From Styela clava (lineage: Eukaryota > Chordata > Ascidiacea > Stolidobranchia > Styelidae): 64,000 bases of DNA. Positions 26,658 through 39,200 of the stretch are shown piece by piece. Location: positions 19,807,703-19,871,702 of the forward strand of contig NC_135256.1 of the NCBI RefSeq assembly GCF_964204865.1, in the 5' to 3' direction. A program made the translations under genes and the position numbers. A model generated the notes under the pieces. The model was not told the DNA's origin. It searched no databases and saw only the letters and a list, made by a program, of their open reading frames with translations. Numbering within the stretch: the stretch's first letter is position 1; the number at the start of each line of letters is the position of its first letter.

Positions 26658-27045
26658 CAGGGGTGGACAACATACAACCCGGACCCGGCCCGCGACGAGA
26701 CTTTGACCGCTGACTGTATCCAACCACACTCTATAATGTGGTCCGATACATCATTCCTGAAAGTTGCCGATCGCTCTACTCTCGCCGCACTGTCAGTGCG
26801 AGCTGATGAAATAAACCAATTGCCTTAGTGAACAAACAATTGCGTTAGCACACTTGTTAAACAAACAATACAAGGTTAAAGCAGAGAGCGTTGTAAACAT
26901 TCCCCGCTACTGTTATCAGTTATATTTAGATTCTAAATATAAATAGATTTTAGAAGTTAGATTTTATATAAATCTTTATTACGGCCCACCGAGGATTTCA
27001 TTTTCCCACATCCGGCCCGCCGACTAGAGAAGTTGCCCACCCCTG
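26658..27045. mobile_element. 388-bp hAT-type MITE
   Basis: The left end CAGGGGTGGACAAC pairs with the right end GTTGCCCACCCCTG. It is flanked by direct repeats GGTTAAAC (26650-26657) and GGTTAGAC (27046-27053), 8 bp with one mismatch. Both ends carry GGCCCGC/CCGGCCCG words of the kind found beside hAT termini. There is no transposase open frame, so it is non-autonomous. It lies about 310 bp past the UTP15 stop codon. Confidence 0.85.
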
Positions 27046-28079
27046 GGTTAGACCATACATCAAATGTTACACTATATCTCAAACATATGTGCAATACCCA
27101 TCATCTATTGATATACCACATGGGACCAGTATGTTCCCCAGCTTTTCTTTTTAGGGGGGGTGTTTCGAAATTCAGGGGGTGGTAAATAATTTGCTATTAG
27201 AGATAAAACTAGGATATTTGTATTCTTAAAAAAATGGTATGTATTTAAGAAACGATGTACATGGGGGGCCCCCCAAGTTGATTGACGCGAGCCAAAATCC
27301 ACAGCAAAATGAAATTGTAGGGCCAGAAAAGGGGAGCGAGGAAAAGTGCGCGACGACACGGCTGGGGTTCAGGAGGCGCTTAAGCGCCCTGAGAAAATTT
27401 TGAGAAATAGGCTCTGAGCTTGATTTTAGACATACCTAGCATCGCAGTTTGTTATGTAATGAAATAAATAATTATAATATTTAGCTGATAGAATTCCCGG
27501 GAAATAGATAACAAGTACGGCTTTCAACCGTAAATATATACTACTACGTTTCAACAAGTAATTTGCAACTGATAGTGACTAATGAAGTTACTTGCTAATC
27601 TGGCATAGTATGAATGGCTACTTATGGCTTGTTTTGTTACACATTTCACATTTTTTTGAACATGTTCGTTTGACTTTTGTATGAATTAAGCAATGTACTA
27701 AATTTTGAAAAACGCGCGCCAACTGATCATAATTGCGCATAATGTTGTATTCCTTCAGAACTGAAATATTTTGTTGGTAAGAAGACAAATCGCTGAAGTT
27801 TGATTCTTTTCAATGAAGAAATAAAGACGCTGTCATTCATCTAAAAACGTCTGTTTTCAGTGCCTAGTTTTCGTTTTGTGACATCTTTTAAGCTTTCTTA
27901 ATATACGGCTGATATCTAAAATACTGCAGTGTGTAATCCTAACACCCACACGTATACATAGGATACCGGTATAATTCAATTGTTACGAAATAAACGTGCT
28001 TAAACTGTGATAATGATGTAACAATAGACGTATCTAAAACTCAAAAGGTACCACATGAAGGGTTAAACTATTTCACTCA

Positions 28080-28152
28080 AGTTCGGCGGGCCATTTTAAA
28101 TTGCCACGCGGGCCGTAATTGGCCCGCAGACTGCGGTTCGGAACCCCTCATC
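28080..28152. repeat. hAT-type element end (fragment)
   Basis: GCGGGCCATTTTAAATTGCC, GCGGGCCG and GGTTCGGAACCCCTC are the GGCCCGC-rich words and terminal motif seen in complete hAT copies nearby. The partner end is not evident. Confidence 0.5.
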
Positions 28153-28685
28153 TACACTGATAAATATGCCATAGTCGTTATATTTGAATACAAATATACT
28201 TGAGTTAGGAATTACAGTGTCGAATCGCACCTCAAAATTAGGGGGGGTGTTTGAAATTTTAGGGGGGTGTAGGGAAATCACTGCATGGGACATTTGAAAA
28301 CTTGAACTTCACAAAACAACCAAAATATGCTTCCTCCCTCGGAAGACTGACTGATATGGATGGCTTGTTCAACGGTGAACGTGGGGTAAGTGGGCGCTTG
28401 TCTTGAATCCGTATAAATTTTGCCCACTTTCCCGATTTTTCGTATATTTGTTTCCTGTGCCCTGTATTGCAGGTGGAAGCCTATTTCAGCCCAAAACATC
28501 TACACCTACCGACATCTGCACATACAGATTTTAGCACCTGCATGCTTCGTGGGCGCAAATAACAGCGGGGGCGGTCAATGGCGTGCCTGAAGGAGGGCGG
28601 AAGGGGCAGCAGAATCGAGATGTAGAGTTTGCGTTAATACTCGTTCTTTTCTCGATGTGTTTTTATTTAATTTACAGTTGATGGT

Positions 28686-29478
28686 TTGGCGCACCGTGCT
28701 AAGCGTTAGGAATACGCTCGCCATCGCACCTATGATTACCCTGCATGGGTTTGCAGATCGCAAATCCCATGCGGGGTTAATTATGTCATAGAGCAGGGGT
28801 CGGTAACCTACGGCCCGCGGGCCAGATTCGGCCCGCGGAGTGATATAATCCGGCCCGTGACGCTTCACTGAATTATAGTAACAAATTATAGCTGTTTTGT
28901 CGATTATCTTCTTTACGCAAAAGAATTTACTTGTAGACTAAATTTTATTATAACGTAACAAGTATATAATTCACAATTACTCGTTTAATGAGCCTATAAT
29001 TTAATTATAATTTAGACAAATGGCAACAAAACGCAGAAAAGTTGATGCTAAGTGCAAATGGTTTATTGGCGCAAAAAATATTCAAATGATCAGTCTACGG
29101 GCGCTGCTTAAAATTTAACTTCTGATCTCTGTGATAAAATGTGATTCATCGGTCATCCATTCGAATTTTAACTTTCCAAAAATATGTGCGGCCCGCCAAT
29201 GACTTCCAAATTTAATTTTGGCCCGCGAGCGACAAAAGGTTGCCGACCCCTGTCATAGAGGAATGCTGGACTCTTCGCCTCTACAGGGTGGTTCCACGTA
29301 ATCGCTGACCGGTAGGTAACTCTTCCACATTCATGTCCATGCATCTGAAAACAAATTCTGGCTACTAGTCACATACCCGACATTGACAGGTGACCGGACG
29401 AGAGGCCGTGGTTCGCCACATGATTAGGTCGTCTAATAGACTTTCCTCACCCCGGGATAAATACGTTAATCCTGATTA
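28686..29478 (+). mobile_element. tRNA-derived SINE, copy 3, interrupted by a hAT element
   Basis: This plus-strand copy keeps GTGCTAAGCGTTAGGAATACGCTCGCCA near its 5' end (decayed A and B boxes at ~28690-28780). It resumes after an insertion with GAATGCTGGACTCTTCGCC and ends with the ACCGGACGAGAGGCCGTGGTTCGCCA and CCCCGGGATAAATACG segments and an AATCCTGATT tail. The interruption is the complete 459-bp hAT element at 28794-29252, so the SINE is the older insertion. The pol III B box is mutated (AGATCGCAAATCCC). Confidence 0.8.
28794..29252. mobile_element. 459-bp hAT-type MITE nested in a SINE
   Basis: Termini are CAGGGGTCGGTAACCT and AGGTTGCCGACCCCTG, a near-perfect 16-bp inverted repeat. 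Perfect target duplications TCATAGAG flank it (28786-28793, 29253-29260). The subterminal regions carry GGCCCGCGGGCC and TCCGGCCCG words. A second, truncated copy of the same family lies at 51122-51509. No transposase is encoded. Confidence 0.93.
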
Positions 29479-30044
29479 AAAGCTGACATTATGTGTTTAG
29501 TCTTGTGTGACTGACTGTGGTGATGGCGAGTCAACAATGGATGTTTCCCCGACCATTGACCCCAACATAAATTTTTCTATATTTTACAATTGCAACATTC
29601 TTGGTGCTCATTTTGAGAGTGGTTTTGCGAGTTAGCGCCTTAAACTGGTTGATATGTTTCAAACAATAATTTAAATTAAAACTCAATTTAATTGGTATTT
29701 AAAAGTATCGGTAAAAAGTTTAACCTAGTCTGTCACAGCAATTCCGAGACTAATTTTTGAACGAGTTAATTCAACAACCATGCCAAATCTGTCTGTGTAG
29801 CTGCTAAAATGTCTACTGCTACATCGCTTTTCCGACGTGGAAACGAGGGATGTTTCAAAAAAATGCCTATCATTTTACTGCATCGTTGTTTGAGCTTGGC
29901 TGGGATGTTTTCCAACTATGTGCATGGTATATTGATTATAACTCACAAATTGTGAGTCACAATTGGATACCCAATTGCTAGTTGCGAACGATCTTTTTCA
30001 AAGTTGAAACAAATAAAAACACATTTGAGGTTTATTGTACACGT

Positions 30045-30315
30045 CGGTGTACATAACGATCGTTTCAATCATATTGTTGTTCTTGTTAGTATTATTCTTC
30101 TCTTTCGTCATGATGAAATCGCTTTTCTCTTCGATTACTGGACCAATTGCTTCCAAATTTTCATTGGTTGAAGATTGATTTTTTTGCCAGAAGACTATTA
30201 CTTTCACTTATTTCAAAATTTCTGTGGACTTCAAGAGATTCGTTTTTTATGTATCAGAATAAAAATAGCGACACCTTGTGACGTGTCCATATATTTGAGC
30301 ACATCTCTCTTGTCT
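30045..30315 (+). repeat. Dispersed repeat R, copy 1 (inverted with respect to 34425-34690)
   Basis: About 265 bp, including TCGTTTCAAT, GTTGTTCTTGTT, TTCGTCATGAT, CTGTGGACTTCAAGAGATTCG and AGCGACACCTTGTGACGTGTCC, reappear on the opposite strand at 34425-34690. The homology stops close to CTCTCTTGT at the 30.3-kb end. The element type is unknown. Confidence 0.8.
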
Positions 30316-30384
30316 TTGATTAGCATCAAAAAAAAATTCTTGACGAACGAGTTGAGTGAGCCTGTCGTTCAGACATTTGTTGCT

Positions 30385-30850
30385 GGTGTAGCGAGTACAT
30401 TGGGGTAGTTACTGTGTATTTCAATATTTTCACCACGATTATAAATAGTGCATGTTATTCGCCTGAAACAAGGTCGTAGCTCTAATTCATTTCCTTTATG
30501 ATTTATTTCCCTCGCTCAGTGTTGCTTGTCTTTAACGTTCTTTGTTAGTTAGAAATTTGGTTTCATCACACATACTGTATTGAGGTTTTAGGTGTAATTC
30601 GTTATCTGTTATTTGGATCAATTAGATTGTGCATCTTTTTTTTCAATATAACAACATCGGCATTCAAAATATAAGGGCTATTGACCCTTTCTGGGTGTTA
30701 AAGACAAGCAACACTGAGCGAGAGAAATAAATCATAAAGGAAATGAATTAGAGCTACGACCTTGTTTCAGGCCAATAACATGCACTATTAACATTACGTG
30801 GTGAAAATATGGAAATACACAGTAACTACCACAATGTACTCGCTACCCTG
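30385..30850. repeat. Foldback: ~152-bp inverted repeat arms around a ~160-bp spacer
   Basis: The left arm (30385-30536) and the right arm (30697-30850) are inverted copies. Matching segments include GCGAGTACATTG, GTAGTTACTGTGTATTTC, GCCTGAAACAAGGTCGTAGC and CTCAGTGTTGCTTGTCTTTA. The arms differ by a few substitutions and small indels. A transcript across it would fold into a long hairpin. It begins 70 bp after repeat R copy 1 and may be part of the same element. Confidence 0.88.
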
Positions 30851-31198
30851 GCGAAGTAGCGATTGGGCATAGAAATAAGTGACCTGCTTGATGTTAAAAA
30901 ATTAGTTTGATCTTATCATGTGAGTTTGATGATTTGTTTAATAAAGCAAAGGTTTCTACTTTCTGAGATATTTATTACTAACAGCATAATGATATTGCAA
31001 AAAAAAATGTGATTATTTAAAGTTAGACCAGTATATATATCTAAGATAGTTGAACCACTCCATTCGTGCTTCATTTAGTATTTTATTATTATATATATAC
31101 AAAATGTTAATAGACAATGTACTATATAGATGAAATGGTGTTATATATATTTAAGAATAAGATTTAATGTAAGATTGTAAGAAGTATGTTCTCTAAAT

Positions 31199-32893
31199 CA
31201 GGTCTTCCCAAACTTTCAAGTTCGCGACCCCTTCCAATGTATAAAAATTTTCCGCGGCCCTTGTTCATGTTCAAAATGTTAAATAGTTCGAAATATCATT
31301 CTTGATACTTTATTAGCAGATTTAATTCCCAACTTTTAGAAGGCCTACTCGAGAACTAAAACAAACACACATCTATTCAGATTAACATCGCTTGAATATT
31401 CAGTTAGATGGGTGCGACTTCTTTTTGCTGCATAGCAAGTCCAGCCGTGGCTCAATGTTTGTTAATGTTGTTTCAATGTTGTTAATGCGTGAACTGCATT
31501 ATGTTTTGATCGCCGTCAACGTTAAAAATGAATTACAATTATTCGTCGGCAGTATTATCTTCCGATCGTTTTAATCAAATATCCATTGATTACGTTAAAT
31601 ATATCTTTTCAATATATATTTAGCCTCCAATATTATTTGCCAGGCACAATAAACTGATAAAGTGACAAAACAAAAACAAAGGAGGGTAAATCCTACTTTA
31701 TATATATATATATATCTAATTTCGATGTCGTAAGTAACATATCTATCAGTTAAGGTAAGATTTTTGTAGCACCAGCAAGGTGACGAATAACGATGTCTAG
31801 CTACCGACGTAGTGGTCCTAAATCGGCATTGTTACGATTCACCATCAAATTCGGCATTGTTATGCAAGCACGCCGCTTCTGGGCCGTAGGATCAAAGTCC
31901 GGCATTGTTATGTACGCGCGTCGCTTCTCCGATTCTGTATTCTCCTGAAATCGTGAGCCCATTACAGCCGGATGGCATATATTTAGTAATTATAATTAGT
32001 AATTTTAGTTTATTTATTATCTTGAGAAGAAATTATAATTTAAAAAAAAAACAAATAGTATTATATCTGCGTGGATTATTTCCGCGTGGAATTAGACGGG
32101 ATTGAACTCGAGCGAGTCATATCGATTCATGCGTCATAATAGGAAAATCTACCTTAATACAACCAAATACTCCAAGAATATAAACTATCACATTACGAAA
32201 TGTGCTATGCAGTAGTAGGAAGATATACTATCACATTACGTCTCGTCAGCAGTCGCAGTTATTCGTTAGAGAGTGTCCTCTGGCAAATAGAGAACAAAAA
32301 ATTTGTTCCTAACCATTCAGATGCAAATGATTTAGTGGAATCGGACATTTCTTATGTCGCACAACCTGACGCGAAGACACGACCTGCCCAAACATAACAC
32401 GTCTTCACTATGCGACGGCGTAAGCTATAAGACCTCTTACGGTCTCATTCTGTTGCTATAACAACTAGGAAATCAACGATACCAAACATGCGAGATTGCT
32501 GTTATGATAAAGAATGACGCGTTCGGCAGGAATTGAAAAATGTTGATTGTTTGTTTACAAGCTGATGCTTACTCAAGCATAAGCGTGACGTCGTACGAAT
32601 AATGGTCCAGGAGCGACATCTAGCGTGTATAAAACAAAACAAAGCTTCCAACGAGCCCTGAGTGATGTGTCAGGCGTTATTGGTTAACTAGGAAATTATA
32701 AAGTAAAAAAAAAAAAAAAATTGGGCTTAGATGTACCGGCAGCAATCGGTTGTGTTGCACGCACCTGTTTTAAAATTTGTGTTTCGAATCAAAAGTCTAA
32801 AAAAGTACAATAGATATGGTACTTTGTGTGAAATTGGTGTACTCATGGCGACCTTTAAAATTCGTTGCGCAACCATCAGTTTGGGAAGCCCTG
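31199..32893. mobile_element. 1.7-kb hAT-type element
   Basis: The left terminus is CAGGTCTTCCCAAACT, and the right end reads CAGGGCTTCCCAAACTG on the other strand. Near-perfect target duplications CTCTAAAT (31191-31198) and CTCTAAAG (32894-32901) flank it. It is too short and too broken for an intact transposase. It contains an A-rich run at 32704-32720, three similar phrases with CGGCATTGTTA at ~31823, 31852 and 31902, and a GC-richer middle, which may be a further nested insertion. Confidence 0.75.
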
Positions 32894-33248
32894 CTCTAAA
32901 GTCTAAATAATACAAATTACCATTGAAAACTGTTGAACAGCAGCATGACCAACTGTTAACCATAAAAAATTGGTATTTTGAAACTAATCGTTCGACCACA
33001 GAAGTTAGTCGACTCAAAAAAGTCTAGAGTAATTTATACAAGAACTACAACAGACACTTTTCAAAAATATAATAATGCTGCATAATGCTGCCCTTCACGT
33101 GCAGAGTTATTCGATTATACTTCTCGTTAAAAGTTTCGTTAAAATGTTAGTATATTATGGTAAAGTGCCTGGATGTGTTGCAGTAGTAGTTGATCTTTAA
33201 AAAATATATATAGTAATAATGATGCGCGTGTCCAAACGATGTTTACAG

Positions 33249-36200
33249 TTATTTGTCCAACCATGGGTCTTTGGCCATGTCATCAGCAAGAGGTCTATCT
33301 TCCATCTTGACAAATATCCTTTGCAGAAATTTCTTATAAAAAAAGAATAAATGATGTAAAAATCGCTTCCTCAAATTGAATCCAAAACCTATTGTTTTCA
33401 GAATGTGTGCATGTGTTTATTTATGAATACCTCCAAAAACAACAATATTTTCCGTAATGAACATTATGACGTAGATACAAATAACAACTAATTACAAAGA
33501 TTGATGTGTTCAAACTGCGACCAGCGGACCAAAAGTAGCCCAAACGAAAAAATTGTGCGGCCCACGAAAAAATGCCAATTTCGAATAGTGTGCTGCCCGC
33601 CAAACGAGTTTTTAATTTAGTTCCAGCTGGTACGTGTGAGTAATTCAAATTTTTTTGCGTTATAAAGCCATACTTGAGTCCAATTTATTATCTATATCCA
33701 GTGGTGCGATTCAAATTTTTTGTCAGTCGGTTCTTTCACAAAAGTCATATTTTTCAGCCGGTTCTGTTACAAACATAACATTGACAGTAACCAGTAATGC
33801 TAACCAGTTCGCTGATCTTATAAAATTCCGTGAGACGGTTCTATAGAACCGGTGCGAACCGGCTGAATCCCACAACTGTCTATATCTATAACGTCACAAT
33901 GCTCTAGCACAGGGGCGGGCAAGGTTTTTGAACCAGGGGCCACAAATTTTGCCAACCCAGTCTGGCGGGCCATGTAAGTATGACGTAAAAAGTTACATTT
34001 TATGAACAATATTTACAGTGTTACAAAGCAAATGTGGAAAATAATAAGCCGCGTGCCAAAACTAAGTTTAACCACAATCAAATTCCTTGAGCTATTTTTA
34101 GCTTAAACATACAATTTGGTTTCAGTTTGGTTGTGGCATCATCAGGCGGGTCAGATTGAATTACCCAACGGGCCGGATTTGATCCGCGGGCCATACTTCG
34201 CCCATGTCCGCTGCAGCTTGTGCGAAGCGCTTAACGCATTTCATAAGATCAATACCCAAAACTTTCGTGCCTGCAACTACTAGAAAGTCTATGTCAAATA
34301 GAGGAGCGGACCGCGGTTTCACCCAGTTATTAGTATCTGGCCCTACTGTATTGAAGGTTGCACACCCCCGGTATAGAACATCAGTGCCGCCTGCCACTAC
34401 AATCGATTCATTATCATCATATATGCAACAAGAGAGCTATGCTCAAATATATGAACACGTCACAAGGTGTCGCTATTTTTTATTCTGACACATAAAAAAC
34501 GAATCTCTTGAAGTCCACAGAAATTTTTGAAATAAGTAAAAGTTATAGCATTCTGGTGAAGAAATAAATCTTTAACTACTGAAAATTTCAAAGCAATTGG
34601 TCCAGTATTCGAAGAGACAAGCGATTTTATCATGACGAAGAAAAAAAACAAGAACAACAACATAATATTGAAACGATCTTTATGTCCACTGACGTGTCCA
34701 ATAATATGAGAAAAGAGCTTAAATATACCTTCAAGCCTTCTGGAAGACTATTGTCCCTGTTAACGAGCCCCTTGTGCTCAATTGCGATAATTTTTCCAGG
34801 AAGTAAAAATACTATGAGTAACGGTGATAACTCTCTGAGAAAAGGTGGATAACCCTTTACCATCTCATAAACCGTACATCCGACGCTCCTGGTGGGAATA
34901 AAGTAATTTTTATATGAATGGAAAAATGGGGGTGATTATGATATATATAGCCTATGTAAGCCTATTTTGAACAATGCAATTTATATGAGAAAAAACGATA
35001 TATAAGCCTATATATATATATGACTCCTGGTGACTATATATTTTACAAAATAAACTACACAAATTTATGGAATTAAATCTTGGGATTAGATGTTGGTGAA
35101 AAATTACCTTGTAAAATTTATCCCTATTCTAACGATGATTCACTGAACTCACCAGATATCAGATCTTTTTCCACCGACGTTTCCTCTCATAACCTCAGGG
35201 CTCATATAGCATATTGAACCTAGAAAGGAGAGATATGTGAAGTGCTTCCTGGGTGATTATATTGTTTAAAACTTAAAAAATCTACGGCCACTCACCTGCT
35301 TTAGAATCAGCTTGTTGGATCAGTGTTTCCTGATCGTGAACCTTAGATAATCCCATGTCGGCTGAAACATATTTTCATATATATTTAAAAAAGAAAATTG
35401 GCCTTTTATACAATATTAAAACGTCAATTACGTTCAATGCATAAGCGTGGCCAGGGGGCTTGAGGGACTATACCCTCCAAAATTCAACACTTTTTCAAAT
35501 GCAACTTCAGCAAGATTTGCAGTAAGACGTAAATTCATATGCCTTTACCAACGACATTTTGCTCTAACTTCAACGATTTACTGAAACCGGACGTTTTTTG
35601 GCTTGCTGTCAATAATCCTTTCCCCGAAATGAACCAACCGAGTTAGATGGAAATGCGCGCTTTTATGCCTTGGATAACTTCGACATCAAAGTAGGCTACG
35701 TCTGTTGTCCGATTCTTTGGGATATTGTTAGATATCAGTGGCTACGTTTATCTGCCTTTGTTTGAGAAAAATGCACGACTGAGCGTCGTATTAAGTCATT
35801 ATACAAAAACAATTGTCCCTTCCCCATCCTCAAATTTTGGGCTGGCTACGCTCTTGCTTCAATATCCAGAAATACAGAAAATTTGCAACCGTTTCGGAAG
35901 GATGACAAATATTTTGTCCTCCTACGGTTATTAAAATCGTAGCAGCTGATTCGTAATATTGACTGTGACAACATGTTTGTTAGAGTTTTTTTACTTTCAG
36001 GTTAATGATCGACTACCCTATACATGCAATTTATCCTCACCTAGTTTGGCAGTCCCTTCAGCATCTAGAAGTACATTGCCGCACTTTATGTCGCGATGAA
36101 TCACACCATGTTCGTGTAAATATACCAATCCACACAATATATCACGGGTGTACTGCTTGGCTTTTACTTCAGGTGTTAGTGAATTTGTCTTTTCCATAAC

Positions 36201-39200
36201 ATCAGAGATTGATCCCTGGTATAATTATATAAATAATTATACTTTTGTTTGCTTTAGGTTATATAAAATATTTGGAGCAGCCACTATAATATTACAAATT
36301 TTGCAACTGTCTCTGCTAGGTATGAGACAAAAAATGCTCGTTTCACGTTGAGGACATTTTTAGAACGTTATTAATATATTTATGAATAAACAACTGGTAT
36401 TTCGGATCCAGGTCGAACAGCGACCGGAAATTTTTTTCTAATTGAATTACTCCAAGATGATAGCTTGAAATAATGCTCATTACTAAAAGCATTACAAAGT
36501 GTAACTCAATTGCATCTCTAATTTTTCTGCAAAAATTAGCTTATTGTGGATTTTAATTGTATTGTTAGAAAAGTCCTGGGTTAGGTTAGTTAAATGAGAG
36601 TTGCAAAAATGCTTGATTACAGAAAATGGGCTTTACTTTTCGAAATACACAGCAAGTAGCCTACATAATATATATTCGTATTAACCTGCATTAACTCCAT
36701 GTACATATATATTTTTTCTTTATTTCCTGAACATCCATAAAACTTGACAATATTTTTATGAGTAAGTTTACCCATAAATTTTACTTCATCTCTGAGACAC
36801 TGTTCTTCAATCTATGTTACAATACAAAAATTAGGTTTACAAGTATTCCATTATATACTACGAATCATGACTGAACTGATTATATTCGATATATAATAAT
36901 TATAATAAGTTTGTTTACTCCGGCACGAGGAACTTCTTTTACAGCAAATTCCAAGCCATTTTGATCAACAGCGCAGTATACAGCTCCAAATCCTCCTCTT
37001 CCCAACAGCTGTTTTTGTTTCCATGGATGAGCAATTACTGTAAACATGTGTATTTGACAAATAAAACAGAAAATGATATTAAAAAAAGTAGGAAAAAAAC
37101 AAAACGTAATTCTCTAGAACTATAGTAAGGACTTCAGTTACCTTTGCTTGTTATGCATTGTTAAAAGGTGAGGAGTATTGTGAGTATTCAGACCCGTGTA
37201 TGGCATCTATACTTACCTATTTTGGGTGGTTCTTTTTCGGGCGAATTTCCTGCTCCTGGACGACCTTTCATAGCAACCTCGATAAGTTCCATAAAGAGTA
37301 TTTCAGCTTTCAATTTCTAATAGTACAAAATCAAAAACACAAAAATGTAATAATTATATAGTATCATTTGCCATTCCTCGGTCATCAACTAACTATCCGT
37401 ATACTACCAATTTTGAAAATAAATATTCGAAATATTAAAATTTAATAGCATATAATTTCTAATAGTTTACTAACATTTTCTTTTGGTCAAGTGACTCGAA
37501 CATATTTTGTTGAAAATGCTCGAGTAAGATTAATACCAGAAATAAAACAGATAGCAGTATTGAAATGTTATTATAAAGCCTTTTGCTGACCTTTGCCAAT
37601 TTCATTTTTTCCTCCTCCGTCCCACTAGTACTACTGGATGGTGAATCTATAACTAAACGTGATATTAGGATTGTTATTGTGGAATAAAGATGACATATAT
37701 ATAAAACTTACATACAAGTTTATTCTTTTTGTACGTTTATGCTGACTAAGAGCACTACAACAGCTTAAGTATTTAACCCTCCCATTCTCACATACCCTCC
37801 CAATTTCAAACGACTTAAGGCAGTGCGTCTAGTGCTTGTTCTGACATATCTTTCCCAAAAACATATATATACAGTTCTAGAGTCGCCTGTGGTTGTTCGC
37901 CCCTTTAATTATTAGTTGAGAGCTTGTGCTCAGGCTTTTGGCAAACTTGGATTAAAAACGTTATGGCAAAATTATAATTCAGTGAAGCTAATTGAAAATA
38001 AATATACTTGAAATTGAAAATATATTTATTAAATTTTATCTTGCCCGCCTTATTTTTTCAAAACTTTTTATTTATTTCATTATTGACGTTCCATCCGCGT
38101 ATTTTCAACGTTTTTTTTAAACAAAACATACTTTTACCTTACTATCTGTTATTTATAGCTTATTGTTAACTAGTTATTCTTTAGGTGGGTGCGAGAATTC
38201 TAAAATAGGGGCGCGGCATAAAAAGTTCGAGAACAACTGTTATAATTTTTCACCTTTCTTTAATTTACTCAGTCGAACTTGTTTCATGATGCTATAACAC
38301 GTTTTTTGTGCTTGTTGTCCAGCGATCTTTGTCATTTTCTTTGTAGCAGCTCGAACCGCTTCATCCTGCGTTTATAAATTTAACACAATATTGAAATGGC
38401 AATATTGTAATTGACTTTGATTTATCTTTCAAATATATTCTACAGCAGTGTAGGTCTACTATTCAAGCCAAATTAATATCTTTATCTGTCGTTACGTAGG
38501 AGCACAAAAAATAAAAGGGTAAATCGCAAGGCCCAAACAACATGCATATCACAATGTGGTTGGACCTGCTTATATTTAAGTGTTGTTGTTATATCTGCCA
38601 TCTATTGTGAAGTTTGCATGTATGGAAGTTGTTTAGTTTGTAATACATTTTCGGTATATCCATAAGACTGTACATTGAATATCGCCTGTGACGATAGATA
38701 TTAAGCAACGAAACATCGCCCATCACTGGAAAATTAATAGTGAACTACTAACGTTATCAAGCGACTGCAACTTTGATACTTCCAACACAGCTTTTGCCAC
38801 TGCTTCACACATATTTGCAACGGCAGTCTTTGCAGCCTGAAAATTGAAACACAAATAAAAAAGAGGGACGACTCATTCTAATAAATGAATTCATTAACAA
38901 GAAAACGTCACTCAAGTTCACGGTATATTATTAAATCTATAGATAATAAGACTATGTGGTATAGTATGTTTGCACAACTTGAAAAAATACCTCATACTTA
39001 TCTTCATCTCGGTCTCGTTTTGGAATTACCCCAGCCTAGATAAAAACATGAAAAGTAATATTGGTCATAATCAACCTTCAAAAGTTAACTTGTTACATTT
39101 TAGGCACGTGACAGGTACTGAACTTATTTGTCATTAAAGAATCAAAGATTGTTTGTTTCATTTATATGCTTTAAATCTAATTTGTTCGACTTATATCTGT

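Larger units (their letters stand above)
26349..33248. other. Gene-free, repeat-dense interval between UTP15 and kinase gene A
   Basis: I see no supported protein gene across these 6.9 kb. The interval is largely a stack of transposon copies listed separately: hAT elements at 26658-27045, 28794-29252 and 31199-32893, a SINE split by the second of these, and a foldback at 30385-30850. Two G-rich motifs with the common core AGGGGGGGTGTTT(C/-)GAAATT occur at ~27151 and ~28240 in the same orientation. Short open frames here fall inside these repeats or have no family signature. Confidence 0.6.

Noticed and set aside
28575-28868. 97-codon minus-strand open frame
   Set aside because: It spans the decayed SINE and the left end of the nested hAT element and has no independent coding signal.
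30175-30408. 77-codon plus-strand frame sharing FCGLQEIRFLC with a minus-strand frame at 34460-34663
   Set aside because: The shared protein-like segment simply reflects the inverted copies of repeat R; frames are short and not continued.
32704-32720. A-rich run as the 3' tail of a LINE or processed pseudogene
   Set aside because: No reverse-transcriptase or gene-derived sequence was recognised upstream, and the run lies inside the 31199-32893 hAT element; not enough to name an element.
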